In this document: piece after piece, positions 51,664 through 61,516 of the stretch
How positions within the stretch are numbered: the first letter of the stretch is position 1
Layout of the letters: the number at the start of each line of letters is the position of its first letter
NCBI GenBank assembly: GCA_019448385.1
Contig: JAGTXO010000001.1
Location: 1,550,001 to 1,614,000, forward strand
DNA from: Diacronema lutheri
Taxonomy: Eukaryota > Haptophyta > Pavlovophyceae > Pavlovales > Pavlovaceae
DNA length: 64,000 nucleotides
Direction of reading: 5' to 3'
The notes under the pieces: generated by a model
What the model saw: the letters and a program-made list of their open reading frames with translations, nothing else
Told to the model about the DNA's origin: nothing
Database searches by the model: none
Made by a program: the position numbers and the translations under genes

Positions 51664-53046
51664 TCATCCGAAGAGGCGGAGCATGAAGACGTCATTGAAG
51701 TACTCGTCGCGCACGGACGAGAGCCCGCCAAACACGAGGAAGCCGCCGTTGCACGGGATGGCCGCATGGCCGGTGCGCACGCGGGGCTGCAAGCCGCCGA
51801 CGGCGAGCTCGCTCCACCGTCGTGCCTGCAGGTCGAAGCAGTGGAGCGCCGAATCGAACGTGTTCTCCGAGAATTTGCGCCCGCCGAAGAGCATCAGCCG
51901 GTTGCCGAACGGGATGAGCGCGTGGCCCACGCGCGCGGAGGGCGAGGCCTGCGGCGGCGCATGCACAAACATGCGTATATCGTGAGCGCGGTGGCCGCGT
52001 GGCGCGGCGGCGGCGGCGGCGCGCAGCGCGGGCGCGGCGTGCACCTTGGTGCGGACCTGCGTCCACGCGCGCGTGTCGACGTGGTAGCTCCACAGGTCGT
52101 TGAACGACTCCTTGGTCGTGTTCCCGCCAAACACGTACATGCTCCCCTGCACGACGCACACCGAATGGCCCGAGCGCGGCGGGGGCCGCGTGCCGACGCA
52201 CTCGTGCTCGACCCACTGGTGCGTGGGCATGGAGAGCGAGAAGATGTCGTTGAAGCAGCGCCCGGGCGCGCTGCCGCCAAAGACGATCACCTCGGTCGAG
52301 CCGTGCGTGACCGCCGAGTGCGCCCAGCGGCCGTCGGGCCGCTTGCACGACGCGGACGGCTGCGGCGAGTGGGCGTGCAGCATCGCCCACGTCGCGTCGT
52401 GCGTGTCGAAGAGCCACACGTCATTAAGGAAGCGCTCGCCGCATCGCCCGCCAAACATGAGCAGCCCGTAGTGCGACGGGCCGCTCAGCGTGACGGCCGA
52501 GAGCGTCGCGGAGAGGCGCGCGATTGGCTCGTACTCCGACTTGGGCGTGACGCGCTCCCACGAGGCGGCGCCCGAGGCGGCGACGGCGTCGGCGCGGATC
52601 ACCCACATGTCGCCGAGCTCGCTTTCCGCGCCGCGGCCGCCGTGCACGTACATGCTGCCGCCGACCGCCGCGGCGCGGTGGAGGAAGCGCGGGCACGGCT
52701 GCGCCGAGCCGAGCGCGGGTGGGCAGTGGACCCACGTGAGGTGCGAGAGGGTGTGCCACTGCTTGTAGCGCTCGCGCCAGCGGTCGTTGGCGCACGGCGG
52801 CCACGAGAAGATGCCGCGGCTGGCCGGCGGCAGCTCGGCGTGGAGGAGCGGCTTCCAGATGAACGACTCGGTGCACAGCTTTGCAAAGCGCCGGCACACG
52901 AGCGACGCGATGTACAGCGGGACGGGGTCGTCCAGACTGCGCATTATGGCCAGCACGAGGCCGTCCTCGAGCATGTCGAACGGCTTCAGCTCGCCCCCGC
53001 CCTCCGAGTCTACGTCCATCGCGTGCACCCCGAGGCACGCCAACAT
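51664..53046 (-). CDS. F-box and kelch-repeat protein
   Basis: Starts at the ATG 53046. The N-terminal F-box (FDMLEDGLVLAIMRSLDDPV, then ASLVCRRFAKLC) is followed by five or six kelch repeats (GGSMYVHGGRG; YGLLMFGGRC; TEVIVFGGSA; GSMYVFGGNT; NRLMLFGGRK; GGFLVFGGLS) that form a beta propeller. Such proteins bring substrates to SCF ubiquitin ligases. A 96-base stretch, 51949-52044, begins GTGCAC and ends CCGCAG, has no stop, and separates WTQVRTK from ASPSARVGHALIP; removing it restores normal kelch spacing. It is therefore probably an in-frame intron, leaving about 428 aa. Convergent with the kinase gene, 56 bases between stops. Confidence 0.85.
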   Translation of the reverse strand: MLACLGVHAMDVDSEGGGELKPFDMLEDGLVLAIMRSLDDPVPLYIASLVCRRFAKLCTESFIWKPLLHAELPPASRGIFSWPPCANDRWRERYKQWHTLSHLTWVHCPPALGSAQPCPRFLHRAAAVGGSMYVHGGRGAESELGDMWVIRADAVAASGAASWERVTPKSEYEPIARLSATLSAVTLSGPSHYGLLMFGGRCGERFLNDVWLFDTHDATWAMLHAHSPQPSASCKRPDGRWAHSAVTHGSTEVIVFGGSAPGRCFNDIFSLSMPTHQWVEHECVGTRPPPRSGHSVCVVQGSMYVFGGNTTKESFNDLWSYHVDTRAWTQVRTKVHAAPALRAAAAAAPRGHRAHDIRMFVHAPPQASPSARVGHALIPFGNRLMLFGGRKFSENTFDSALHCFDLQARRWSELAVGGLQPRVRTGHAAIPCNGGFLVFGGLSSVRDEYFNDVFMLRLFG

Positions 53047-53080
53047 GTCTCGCGACCACAAACCACAAACTCAGTTTTTA

Positions 53081-53108
53081 CTCGCTCTTTAAAAGAGGTT
53101 TTTGCGAG
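53081..53108. promoter_or_regulatory. AT-rich inverted repeat in the F-box / PH divergent promoter
   Basis: CTCGC at 53081-53085 pairs with GCGAG at 53104-53108, enclosing TCTTTAAAAGA and a T run. It lies in the 95 bases between two divergent ATGs and is one of the few AT-rich patches nearby. A core promoter or factor site is possible. Confidence 0.3.
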
Positions 53109-53141
53109 CTGGGACACGGCCGCCGCCCTCCCTTCGGGGCG

Positions 53142-55452
53142 ATGGAGGGCTGGCTGTACAAGCGCGGAAAGGAGCCGAAGCCGTGGGCCAAGCGCTGGTT
53201 CCTGTTGGTCGACGGGCGACTCTCCTACTTCAATTCGCCGGATGACACGCGCGGCACGCCCAAATGGAGCGTCGCGCTTACGCACCCCACGTCTGCGTCG
53301 GTGAGTGCCGACGATGCGCGCCAGCTGCTCGTGCACGTCGGCGCCGAGGCGTACACCCTGCGCGCCGAGACGGCGCTGGACGCGGTGGCGTGGGCGAAGG
53401 CATTCAACGCGGTCGGCTCGCCCGGCCCGTCGTACGCCGCGCCCGCCGTGCCGCAAGCGCCTCCGCCTGCGCAGCCGAGCAACGGCGCGGCGAGCTCCGC
53501 TTTCTCCTTTCTGCACGCGGCCGGCAGCTCGGCCGGCGGCGGCGGCGAGCCGGTGGGCGCGGCAGGCAGCTCGCACTCGGCACTCTTTGATCTGCTCGGT
53601 GGCTCGAACGGCGTCTGTGGCGCGCCGACCGTCGGCCTCACCTCGAGCGGCGTGGAGCGTGGCCACGCGGGCGGCGCGGCGTCAGGCGCATGCGCCAGTC
53701 CGTCGTCCGGCCTGCTCGACCTCGACGGGCTCGTGCTCTCAGCGGCACAGACACCGCCCGCCGCCACTCCCGCGGGCCTCTTCGACGGCCTGCTTGGTCT
53801 CGGCGGTACGGGTCCCGGCGGCGGTGGTGCGAGCGGATCGCGCACGCCGCCGGCGCGCGGTACGGCCGTCGCGTCGGCCGCGCCCGCAGATCGTCAGTTG
53901 GCGGCCGCGGCCGCAGCAGGCGCGGTCAAGAAGAAGAAGATACGCGTCGCGAAACTGCCAGGACAGGGCAACGCGTCGCCCTCGGAGGAGGGCGCTACGC
54001 CACCGCCCAAGCCGAGCGTGGCCCCAGCGCCGCTCAAGCCCGCGCTGCCGACCACGCTGCCCTCGACCCCAGCGGGCGGCGCGTCGGGCGCGCCGCTGAG
54101 CTTCGACGGGCTCGTGCTGAGCGGCAGTGTCGCGGCGCCGCCACCCGCGCCGGCAGACCAGGCGAGTGTTACACCCGCGCAGCCGCCGCTGCCCGCAGCG
54201 CGTGCGTCCCGCACGGCAGTCGCCGCCGCGCGCGCGCCGATCGAAGTCGCGGTGCCGCCCGCGCCGCTCGCCCGGCGCGAGCTGCCCACGCCATCTGACC
54301 CGGCGCCGAGCAGCGCGCATACGGTGGAGGGCTTCTTGAGCGCGGGTGCGAGCCGATCTGGCGTGCACGCCACGCCCTCCGCCACGGCGGACGACAGCGG
54401 CAGCAGCCTGACCGCGTCGGACGCCGAGGCGGACGACGAGGAGTTGGTCGCCGACGCGCACGCGGCCGTCGCCTCGGACGCGGCGGCCGTCGCGACGGCC
54501 GCCGCGTCCGCCGCGTGTGCCACCGCCGCCATTTCTCCGTCGAGCTCAGTGCCCGCCTCGGGCAGCGCAGGGCTGGGTGCGGGTGCGGGCAGCAGCGCCG
54601 CGTCCGTCTCGCCGCGCCCGAGCGTTTTGGCGAGTGGCGTGCACGCGCGCGCGCCGCCCGCGCTGCCCGTCGACCCGCACAGCGGCACGGCGCGCATGGA
54701 CGCGGCCGGCGCGCTCGAGCAGCTCGCCGCGTCCGAGCGCACGTCGCGGGAGGCGGTCTGCGAGCTGTCGGCGAGGCAGCGCGTCATCGTCACGCGCAGG
54801 CAGCAGCTCAAACAGGAGCTCGACGCATCGCGCGGCGCGCACGCAGACGCTGCGGGCGCGCAGGCGGACGCAAGCCGCGCCGAGGACTACGAGATGGCCG
54901 CGCGGCTAGCGTCGGAGATGGGGGCGCTGTCCGCGCGGATCGGCGACATTGACGGCGAGCTGCGCGCGCTCGACGCCGAGTACGAGGCGGCGGAGGCGAC
55001 GAAACTCCGCCTCTCGCGCGCGCACCTCGCGCAGGTGGGCGCGCGGCGCGACGCGCTGCTCGCGTGCGTCGCCGAGCGGGCCGCGCTGAGTGGCGCGGCT
55101 GTCGAATCGGCCGCCGAGGCAGAGCGCAGCGCACGGATCGCGCTCGAGGCGCAGCGCGGCGCACTCGGCGAGCAGGCCGTCGAGTTGGAGCAGAAGCGCG
55201 CCGAGATTGCTGAGAACGAGGCGCGGCTGAACGCGCGGATCAGCAAGGAGGCGCGGCCCGACGAGGCACACCAAGATGCGCTGCGCGAGCGGCGGGCGGA
55301 GCTGGCGCTTGAGATTGAGCTGCTCGAGGCGCAACTCGCGCGGCTGCGTGAGAGCGAGGCGGAAATTGCGCGCGACATTGACTCCGCCGACGGCGCGATC
55401 AGCGCGATCCACGCCAAGTACGCGTCCAAGGTGCGTGGCGCGCAGCCGGGCG

Positions 55453-55483
<31 letters not shown>

Positions 55484-58400
55484 ATCCCCGCATGCGCGCG
55501 CAGGCGAGCGGAGCTCAGCGCGACACCGCGGCTGTCGCGACGTAACGGCCCACCGCTGCGTCCCCTCTCGCCCTTGGGCGCCACGGGCATCTGCCGCATA
55601 GGCGCAGCTCCCCTTCGCCCGCAATTGACCAACTGCCCGCGGCTCACGCGTGCCCCCCCCCCCCCCCCCCCCCCCTTCTCTTCTTCCCATTCCTCGCTTG
55701 GCCCCGTTCCCTCTGCTGCGGCAGGTGCGGCGCATTGAGGCGAAGCGGCAGCTTATGGAGCACGGCACGGAGGAACACGCGCGCGCGCAGGCCGCGCTCG
55801 CGCAGCTCGAGCACGCGCTCGCGGGCCTGCTCGAGGCGAACGAGGCAGAGACCGCCCGGCAGGCGGCGTGGGCGCGAGAGGCGGCCGCCGCCGCTGAGCG
55901 CGCGGGTGAGGCGCACGCTCGATGGGCTGGCGCGTTACACCTCGTCGAGCGCGTCACAGCCGCGCGCGTGCGCGTGCGCGCGCACGAGGACGGCACGGGT
56001 GGCGCGCTAGGTGAGCTGAGCGCGCAGCTGGACGACTGCTTGCGCGTGCAACGGCAAGTGGGTGATTCGATCCTCGAGCTGCAGTCGAGGGCGGCGCTGC
56101 TCGCTAAGAAGGTCGACTCGGCTGAGGAGCGGAGGGTACGCGCGCCGCAGACCGACGCGACGCGCATCCGCGCCATGTCGCCTCCAAGCCTGCCCCCCCT
56201 CCCCCCCTCCCTCCCCCCTCCCCCCCCCCCCACACACACACATCCACATTCCTCCCCAAACGCACGTCCCCCTTCCCCACCCCACCCCCCCCCCCCCCCT
56301 TCCTGCGCGCAGGCGCGGCTTGAGCTGGACAAGCGCCTCGTCGCATCTGCGCAAAAGTTTGCGGAGGCGGCCAAGATCTCCGCGGACGAGAAGGCGCTCG
56401 CCACAGCGATCACGCACGACTCGACCAGCCTCGCCGGACTTGCCGCGCAAATCGATCTATTGGGCACAGAGCAGGTGCTGTGCGCCCTGCTTCTGTGTCC
56501 TCAGGGACCCGGCGGATCCCACACCTGCCCGTGTGCCAAAAGCATTTGTCGCCCTCCTGCGCGCACAGCGCTTCCGCGGCGCCTCGCCAGCACAAGCCCC
56601 CCCCCCCCCCCCCCCCCCCCCCCCAGGCCCTCCCTTTTTCCCATTTTCCATTTTCCCTATTCGTTGCTCACCTGCCGCCCTCCGCCTCTGCGCGCCCGGC
56701 TTCTCGCGCGTGCGCAGGCGGCCACGCGCGCGCGCGAAAGCGATTTGCGCTCCCAGCTCGACGCGGCGAGGCTCGACGCGGACCGCGCGTTGCTCAATGC
56801 GCTGCGCGAGCAGGCGGACGCCCTCCGTAGCCTGATACACGCGACGGCGGATTCTGCGGTGCAGCCCGTCGCCACGCCCGACGAGGCGCAGGTGCGCCCA
56901 TCCACGCAGCCACGCACTCCACGCAGCCGAGCGTAGCCCAACCGCGCCCGCCGCGCTCCGCGCGCGCGCGCGCGCGCGCGCCTGCCCCGCCGCGTTGACC
57001 CTGCGCCCGCCCGCCCGCCCGCCCGCTCGGCCTTACCCGCTCGCTGCAGGCGTCTCTCCTTCGCGCCGAGCTCGAGGAGAACGAGGAGAAGGCGGACGCG
57101 CTCTGCGCGCTGCATGGCTGGGACCGGCACGGTGGCGCGCGCGAGGCCGTACCCGTTGCCACGCCCGCGCTCCACCATGCACTTGCCGACGTTGGCCTCG
57201 CCGTGCACGCGGAGGCATTTGGCGATGGCGCGATGGCGCAGGCGGGTGCGGGTGCGGCGCAGGCGGAGGAAAGCTTGTCGCCGGACGAGTGCGAGACGCG
57301 AGCTGAGCGAAGCGATGCGCTCGCGGGGCTGCAGCTCGTCGAGACGGTTGGTGCGCACGCCATTTTCTCCGAGCCGCGCGCGGCCGCTGCCCTCAGCGGC
57401 TCCGACCTGACCGACGACGAGGAGGAGGAGGAGGAGGAGGAGGAGGAGGAGGAGGAGGAGGGGCTTGGGGACGGCGCGGGGGAATGCGAGGAGGGCGCGG
57501 ATGCGAACGCAGAGGGCTCTGCCCGCCCGCATCTGCAGACGGGCGTTGTGGTTGACGAAGGGCACGGGCGATTCTTTGGCGTCGACGGCGGCGGAGGCAG
57601 TAGCAGCCCCGGGGCGATGGGGGGCAACACGAGCGCCGCCGATGTGGGCGCGGCGACGCGCTCAGCCGTGCCGCACAGCGAAGCGCCGGCGCCTGAGCGC
57701 CACATCACGGCGCACGTCGAGGACGCGCGGAGCAGTGCGGGCGCGGACGACGCGCGCGAGTTCGGCGACTGCGACGACAGCTGCGGCGAGGGCGAGGGCG
57801 AGGGCGAGGGTGAGGAGGAGGAAGGTGGAGGCGAGGAGCGTGCGCGCAGGCGCGTGCGCACACCCGAGCCAGCCTCCCCATCTCAGCGCGGGACGGGGGG
57901 CGGCAGCGCCACCCGTGCCCACCGCGCGTCCGCCGACGACGCTGGCTGCGACGACAGCCCTCGCAGCACGCACGCAGCGCTCGCCGCTGAGCGACCAGCG
58001 GGGGAGGAGGAGGAGCAGGCGGATACGGGCGCCGTTGACAAGTCGACAGCGCTCAGCTCTGCGCTCGCGCCGCCCTCGCAGCCCGTCGTGGTGGATCTGG
58101 GCATCGAGCCGACGTCGGGGAAGGGGGAGGGGGGGGACACGGGCGGGGCGGCAGCTGGCGGGGAGGAGGGGGACACGGGCGGGGCGGCAGCTGGCGGGGA
58201 GGAGGGGGACACGGGCGCTGCGCGCGCCTCCGCCGGGCAACACACCGCCCCAGCCTGGGACGCCGAGGCCGCACGTGCCGCAGCCTGGGATGCCGAGGCC
58301 GCACGTGCCGCCGACGGCGAGGGCGGGGCACTTGAGCCCACGCCTTTTCGCGCTGACGGGCCGATGCGCGAGGAGGGGTACGCGGTCCCTTCAAGCGCAG

Positions 58401-58960
58401 CGTTTCAGAATGGCGGCGTTGCGCACAGTGCGCACGTGGCAGCGGAGGCAGAGTCGAGCGCGAGGCTATCGGAACGGAGCGGCGTGTCGGACGAGAGCGA
58501 GCTGTCCGATACGGCTCGAGCGGCAGCCGACGACTACAGCAATGCGCGCGACGCGCCGTGCACCTCACGCGCCGTGCCCGCTGACGCCATCGCCGCCGCC
58601 GCCGAGTTTTCGACGCACGACGCGTACACAACGAGCCCATCCTTCTCGCAGCTGCACGCGCCCTCCACCGCCGCTGCCGTCGCACCGGACGGGGGCAACA
58701 CCCACGGCGTGCACGCAGAGTTGGAGGGCATGCCGGGCGAGGCGGCCGTGCGCCCGTTGCACGTTGCACCGCTCGAGCCCATCGGCTCGAGGTCAAGGGC
58801 CTCCTCAGTCAGCAGCCCTACGGCACGGCTACGCGCGCAGATCGAGGCGCTGGAGGACGAGATGCAGAGCAAGGTGGACGCTGACGACTTTGAGGGCGCG
58901 GCACAGATTGACGAGCAGCTCGAAGCCTTGCGCGACCAGCTCGCGCAGACACGAGCATGA
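53142..58960 (+). CDS. Large PH-domain coiled-coil protein with UVR-like motifs
   Basis: Five exons: 53142-55430, 55725-56135, 56313-56474, 56718-56891 and 57050-58960; phase 0 throughout, about 1648 aa. The N-terminal PH domain (residues 1-95: MEGWLYKRGKEPKPWAKRWF, LVDGRLSYFN, ...AVAWAKAFNAV) suggests phosphoinositide binding. A Pro/Ala/Ser-rich linker of about 400 residues follows, then a long coiled coil with a UVR-like DYEMAARLASEM unit, and a Glu/Gly-rich disordered region with a run of about 16 Glu. The last 40 residues (IEALEDEMQSKVDADDFEGA, then AQIDEQLEAL) are a second UVR motif. Introns one to three contain C homopolymers. I know no named protein with this order; a membrane-linked scaffold is a guess. 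Confidence 0.8.
55653..55675 (+). repeat. C homopolymer in intron 1 of the PH gene
   Basis: A run of 23 C lies about 50 bases before the acceptor at 55724, on the coding strand. Similar C tracts at about 56217-56232 and 56284-56300 lie in the next intron. Confidence 0.9.
56597..56624 (+). repeat. C28 homopolymer in intron 3 of the PH gene
   Basis: An uninterrupted C run on the coding strand inside intron 56475-56717, followed by a T/C-rich stretch up to the acceptor. Confidence 0.9.
57417..57461 (+). repeat. Coding GAG microsatellite (poly-Glu)
   Basis: About 14 tandem GAG codons encode a Glu run in the last exon of the PH/coiled-coil gene. The reading frame is kept. Confidence 0.9.
58136..58315 (+). 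repeat. Coding minisatellites: 12-residue and 10-residue repeats
   Basis: A 36-base unit starts at 58136, 58172 and 58208, encoding DTGGAAAGGEEG twice and a diverged third copy. It is followed from about 58254 by two copies of a 30-base unit encoding WDAEAARAA. Both keep the frame. Confidence 0.85.
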
Positions 58961-59048
58961 GCCATGAACCGGGTGTCGCACCACAGAAATAGATTTTGCT
59001 CGCCTGTCTGTGCATTGCCGTCAGAATCCTCTGCGCGCTGACGCTATA

Positions 59049-59068
59049 CCCCCCCCCCCCCCACCCCC

Positions 59069-59104
<36 letters not shown>
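59049..59104 (+). repeat. C-rich tract between convergent genes
   Basis: Fifty-six bases of C with two interruptions lie in the 158-base gap between the PH gene (+) and the PUS7 gene (-). No coding sequence is seen in this gap. Confidence 0.95.
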
Positions 59105-59118
59105 TTGGGTGCCCCTCT

Positions 59119-61506
59119 TCAGTCCTCACAGCCTTTCTCTTCGTCTGTGCCCGCCGCCTCCGCTCGGCTCTCATCGCGCGCGTCGGCAGCCCACGCCTCG
59201 AGCGCGTCGCTCGGGTGGCGCAACACTTCGCGCAGCAGCATGGTCGCATACGCTGCGGGCGGCAGACGAAAGCAGAGGCGCACGGCGGGCGAGTCCTCGC
59301 GAGACACCACCGCGCTGGCCAAGTCGCACGCATCGGCCGCCGGCGCGCTGGCCGGCAGAGCGCGCGGCGGGAAATGCGGCGGATCGCCAGCATCTTGCGC
59401 GCCTTCGCCCAGCGCGGGCGCGAGCCACGTGGCCGAGAGGAATGGCGGGCGCACGACGAGCTGCCTGAAGCGAATCGACGAAGGCAGGGACGCCGGCTCG
59501 AGCCCATCCGCGGCGAGGCGGCGTGTGTAGAGCTGCGCGAGCGCGGGCGGTGCGTACGTCGCGTGCTTGCCCGGCAGGGCGAGCACAATGTCGCACAGCT
59601 GCGGCGCACTGCCCGCCCCGTCCTCACCCGCAGCCGTCAGCTGCCATGGCTCGACGTCCGCCGCGTGCTGCGCCGACGCGCTGCCGAGCGCGCCGCCTTC
59701 AGCTTCAGGCTCAGCCCCGGCTGGCGCCGCGCCGGCAGCGCGGCGGCGCAGCACGAGCTCGCCTGGCACAGCCGCGCCGCGGCAGCCGAGCAGCTCGATC
59801 CTGAGCGAGGCGAGCTCGTTCCAGAGGAGGGAGAGGTACGCCTCGACGTACATGCCCTCCTTGCCGTGGCCGAGGGCAGTGAGCGCAAGCTTGCACTCGC
59901 CGTGCTGCTCGAGCGGGCGGAGGAGCGCGCGCTCAGTCGCAAGCCGATCGGCGTCGGCGCGCGCGAGCGCGCCCATGGCGCGCAGCGTGTCACGCGCGGC
60001 CACCATCCGCGCGGCCGCTGCCTCGTCGCCCTGGATGCGCGTGCGGCCGATCGCCGCGACGGCGTTGCGCCAGACGGCGCGCACGCGGCCAACGGCCGGT
60101 GTCTCGAGGGCGCCGCGCGAGCTTCCGACGAGCAGGTCGACGGCAGCCGCCCACTCCTTGCGCAGTAGCAGCACGCCCACGTCGTGCGACTGGCAGGCGG
60201 CGATGCGACCGAAGCGTTGCAACCCAAAGTAGTTGACGAAACCGGTCGTGCGCACGCTCTCGAGCCGCGCGGCAAGCGTGTCGCGCACGGCCGCCTCGGT
60301 ATCGCCCGCGCCCTCGCGCGCCGCGCGCACCCTGCGCACGACGATCACAAAGTCGTTGCCGCGCAGGCTTCCAAGGCTGACAGGCCGGTGCGCCCATGCA
60401 GGGCTGCCCAGCCGGATGCCCAGCGGCTCGAGCTCGGCGGCCGCGCGCCGCAGCTCGGCGCCGCCGCGCGCGCCTCGCACGGAGACTCGCTGCCGCGTGA
60501 GTGCGTACTTGTCCTTGGTTCCCGCCCAGCTGAGGGCGCACGGCCTCGCGCGGAAGGCACGCGAGATCAGCGTGCGCGCGCAGTGCCATTCCACATTTGT
60601 CTTCTCGACAACCACGTGCAAGTACTCGCCATTGGGCGCACAGCGCGCGCCACCCGCCGCGTCCGACGCGCTGTCCTCGCTGCGCGCGCGCTTCCGCCCG
60701 CGCGCGTCCGCTGCGCGCAACTCAATGCCCGCCCCGCCGCCGTGCGCTGCGTGAATCGTCTGCGCGCTCAGAGCGGGGAAATGGCGGCGGAGCAGTCCGT
60801 GCAGCGCGCCGCGCTTCTCCCGGTCGGGCTCGAGCACACGCAGCGTCTCAGCCGCGCCCGCCGTGCCGTTTGGCGCGCCCGCCTGCGCACCGGCTGCCGC
60901 GCGCGCGAGGAGGCGGACTTCGAACGCGAGCACCGAGTGCGCGCGCGCGTCGCCGAGCAGCGCGCGCAGCGCGCCGAGCGAGGCGTGGGGCGCGGCGACG
61001 ATCGCGCCCTCGCGCACGCTCGTGCGAAGTGCGGGTAGGCAGCGCTGCACTGCGCAGTGCACGCGCGCGCGCTCTGGTTTGGAGAGCGTCGGCGGCGCGA
61101 CCTGCACAGGCGGCGTCTCGCCGCTGCGAAGGCCGAGGTGCGCGCACACCCACGCCCACAGGCTGGCGGCAGCTTCCGGGCCGAGCGCAGCGAGCAGGCA
61201 CGCAGGGGCGGTGCATGCAAGCCTCTGCACGCAGTCGAGCACGTTCACCACTTCGGCGGGTCCCCCACCTTGCGCGCCGTCGTCGCTTGCGCCATGCTCG
61301 GCGCGGCTCGGCGCGCGGCGGGCCTCTTGGCGCGCGTCTCTCGGTGCGGGGTTGATGTGGGCGAGCGAGCCGGAAAGGCACACGGGCCGTTCCGTCGGGT
61401 CGAGCTCGATGACGGTGAAGTCCTCCGCGCACGACTTGATGCGGCCCGTAAGCTCGAGGCCGGCGTCGTCACACACGAACTGAGTGATGTGCACGGAGGA
61501 CTCCAT
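59119..61506 (-). CDS. PUS7: TruD/PUS7-type tRNA pseudouridine synthase
   Basis: One exon, 795 aa, ATG at 61506. TruD-family features: LTGRIKSCAEDFTVIEL near the start; FPALSAQTIHA; EYLHVVVEKTNVEWHCARTL; the catalytic Asp332 in SWAGTKDKYALTRQ; LGSLRGNDFVIVVRRV; GFVNYFGLQRFG; and the C-terminal GMYVEAYLSLLWNELAS. PUS7 makes pseudouridine at position 13 of tRNA and at sites in mRNA. Large Ala/Arg-rich insertions, common in this genome, raise the length above yeast Pus7 (676). Its start codon is 10 bases from that of the divergent phosphatase gene, so the two 5' leaders must overlap or be almost absent. Confidence 0.93.
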   Translation of the reverse strand: MESSVHITQFVCDDAGLELTGRIKSCAEDFTVIELDPTERPVCLSGSLAHINPAPRDARQEARRAPSRAEHGASDDGAQGGGPAEVVNVLDCVQRLACTAPACLLAALGPEAAASLWAWVCAHLGLRSGETPPVQVAPPTLSKPERARVHCAVQRCLPALRTSVREGAIVAAPHASLGALRALLGDARAHSVLAFEVRLLARAAAGAQAGAPNGTAGAAETLRVLEPDREKRGALHGLLRRHFPALSAQTIHAAHGGGAGIELRAADARGRKRARSEDSASDAAGGARCAPNGEYLHVVVEKTNVEWHCARTLISRAFRARPCALSWAGTKDKYALTRQRVSVRGARGGAELRRAAAELEPLGIRLGSPAWAHRPVSLGSLRGNDFVIVVRRVRAAREGAGDTEAAVRDTLAARLESVRTTGFVNYFGLQRFGRIAACQSHDVGVLLLRKEWAAAVDLLVGSSRGALETPAVGRVRAVWRNAVAAIGRTRIQGDEAAAARMVAARDTLRAMGALARADADRLATERALLRPLEQHGECKLALTALGHGKEGMYVEAYLSLLWNELASLRIELLGCRGAAVPGELVLRRRAAGAAPAGAEPEAEGGALGSASAQHAADVEPWQLTAAGEDGAGSAPQLCDIVLALPGKHATYAPPALAQLYTRRLAADGLEPASLPSSIRFRQLVVRPPFLSATWLAPALGEGAQDAGDPPHFPPRALPASAPAADACDLASAVVSREDSPAVRLCFRLPPAAYATMLLREVLRHPSDALEAWAADARDESRAEAAGTDEEKGCED

Positions 61507-61516
61507 CGCTTCCACA
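61507..61516. promoter_or_regulatory. 10-base interval between PUS7 and phosphatase starts
   Basis: This is the shortest divergent spacing in the window. Core promoter elements must lie within coding sequence or act from both sides of it. Confidence 0.5.
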
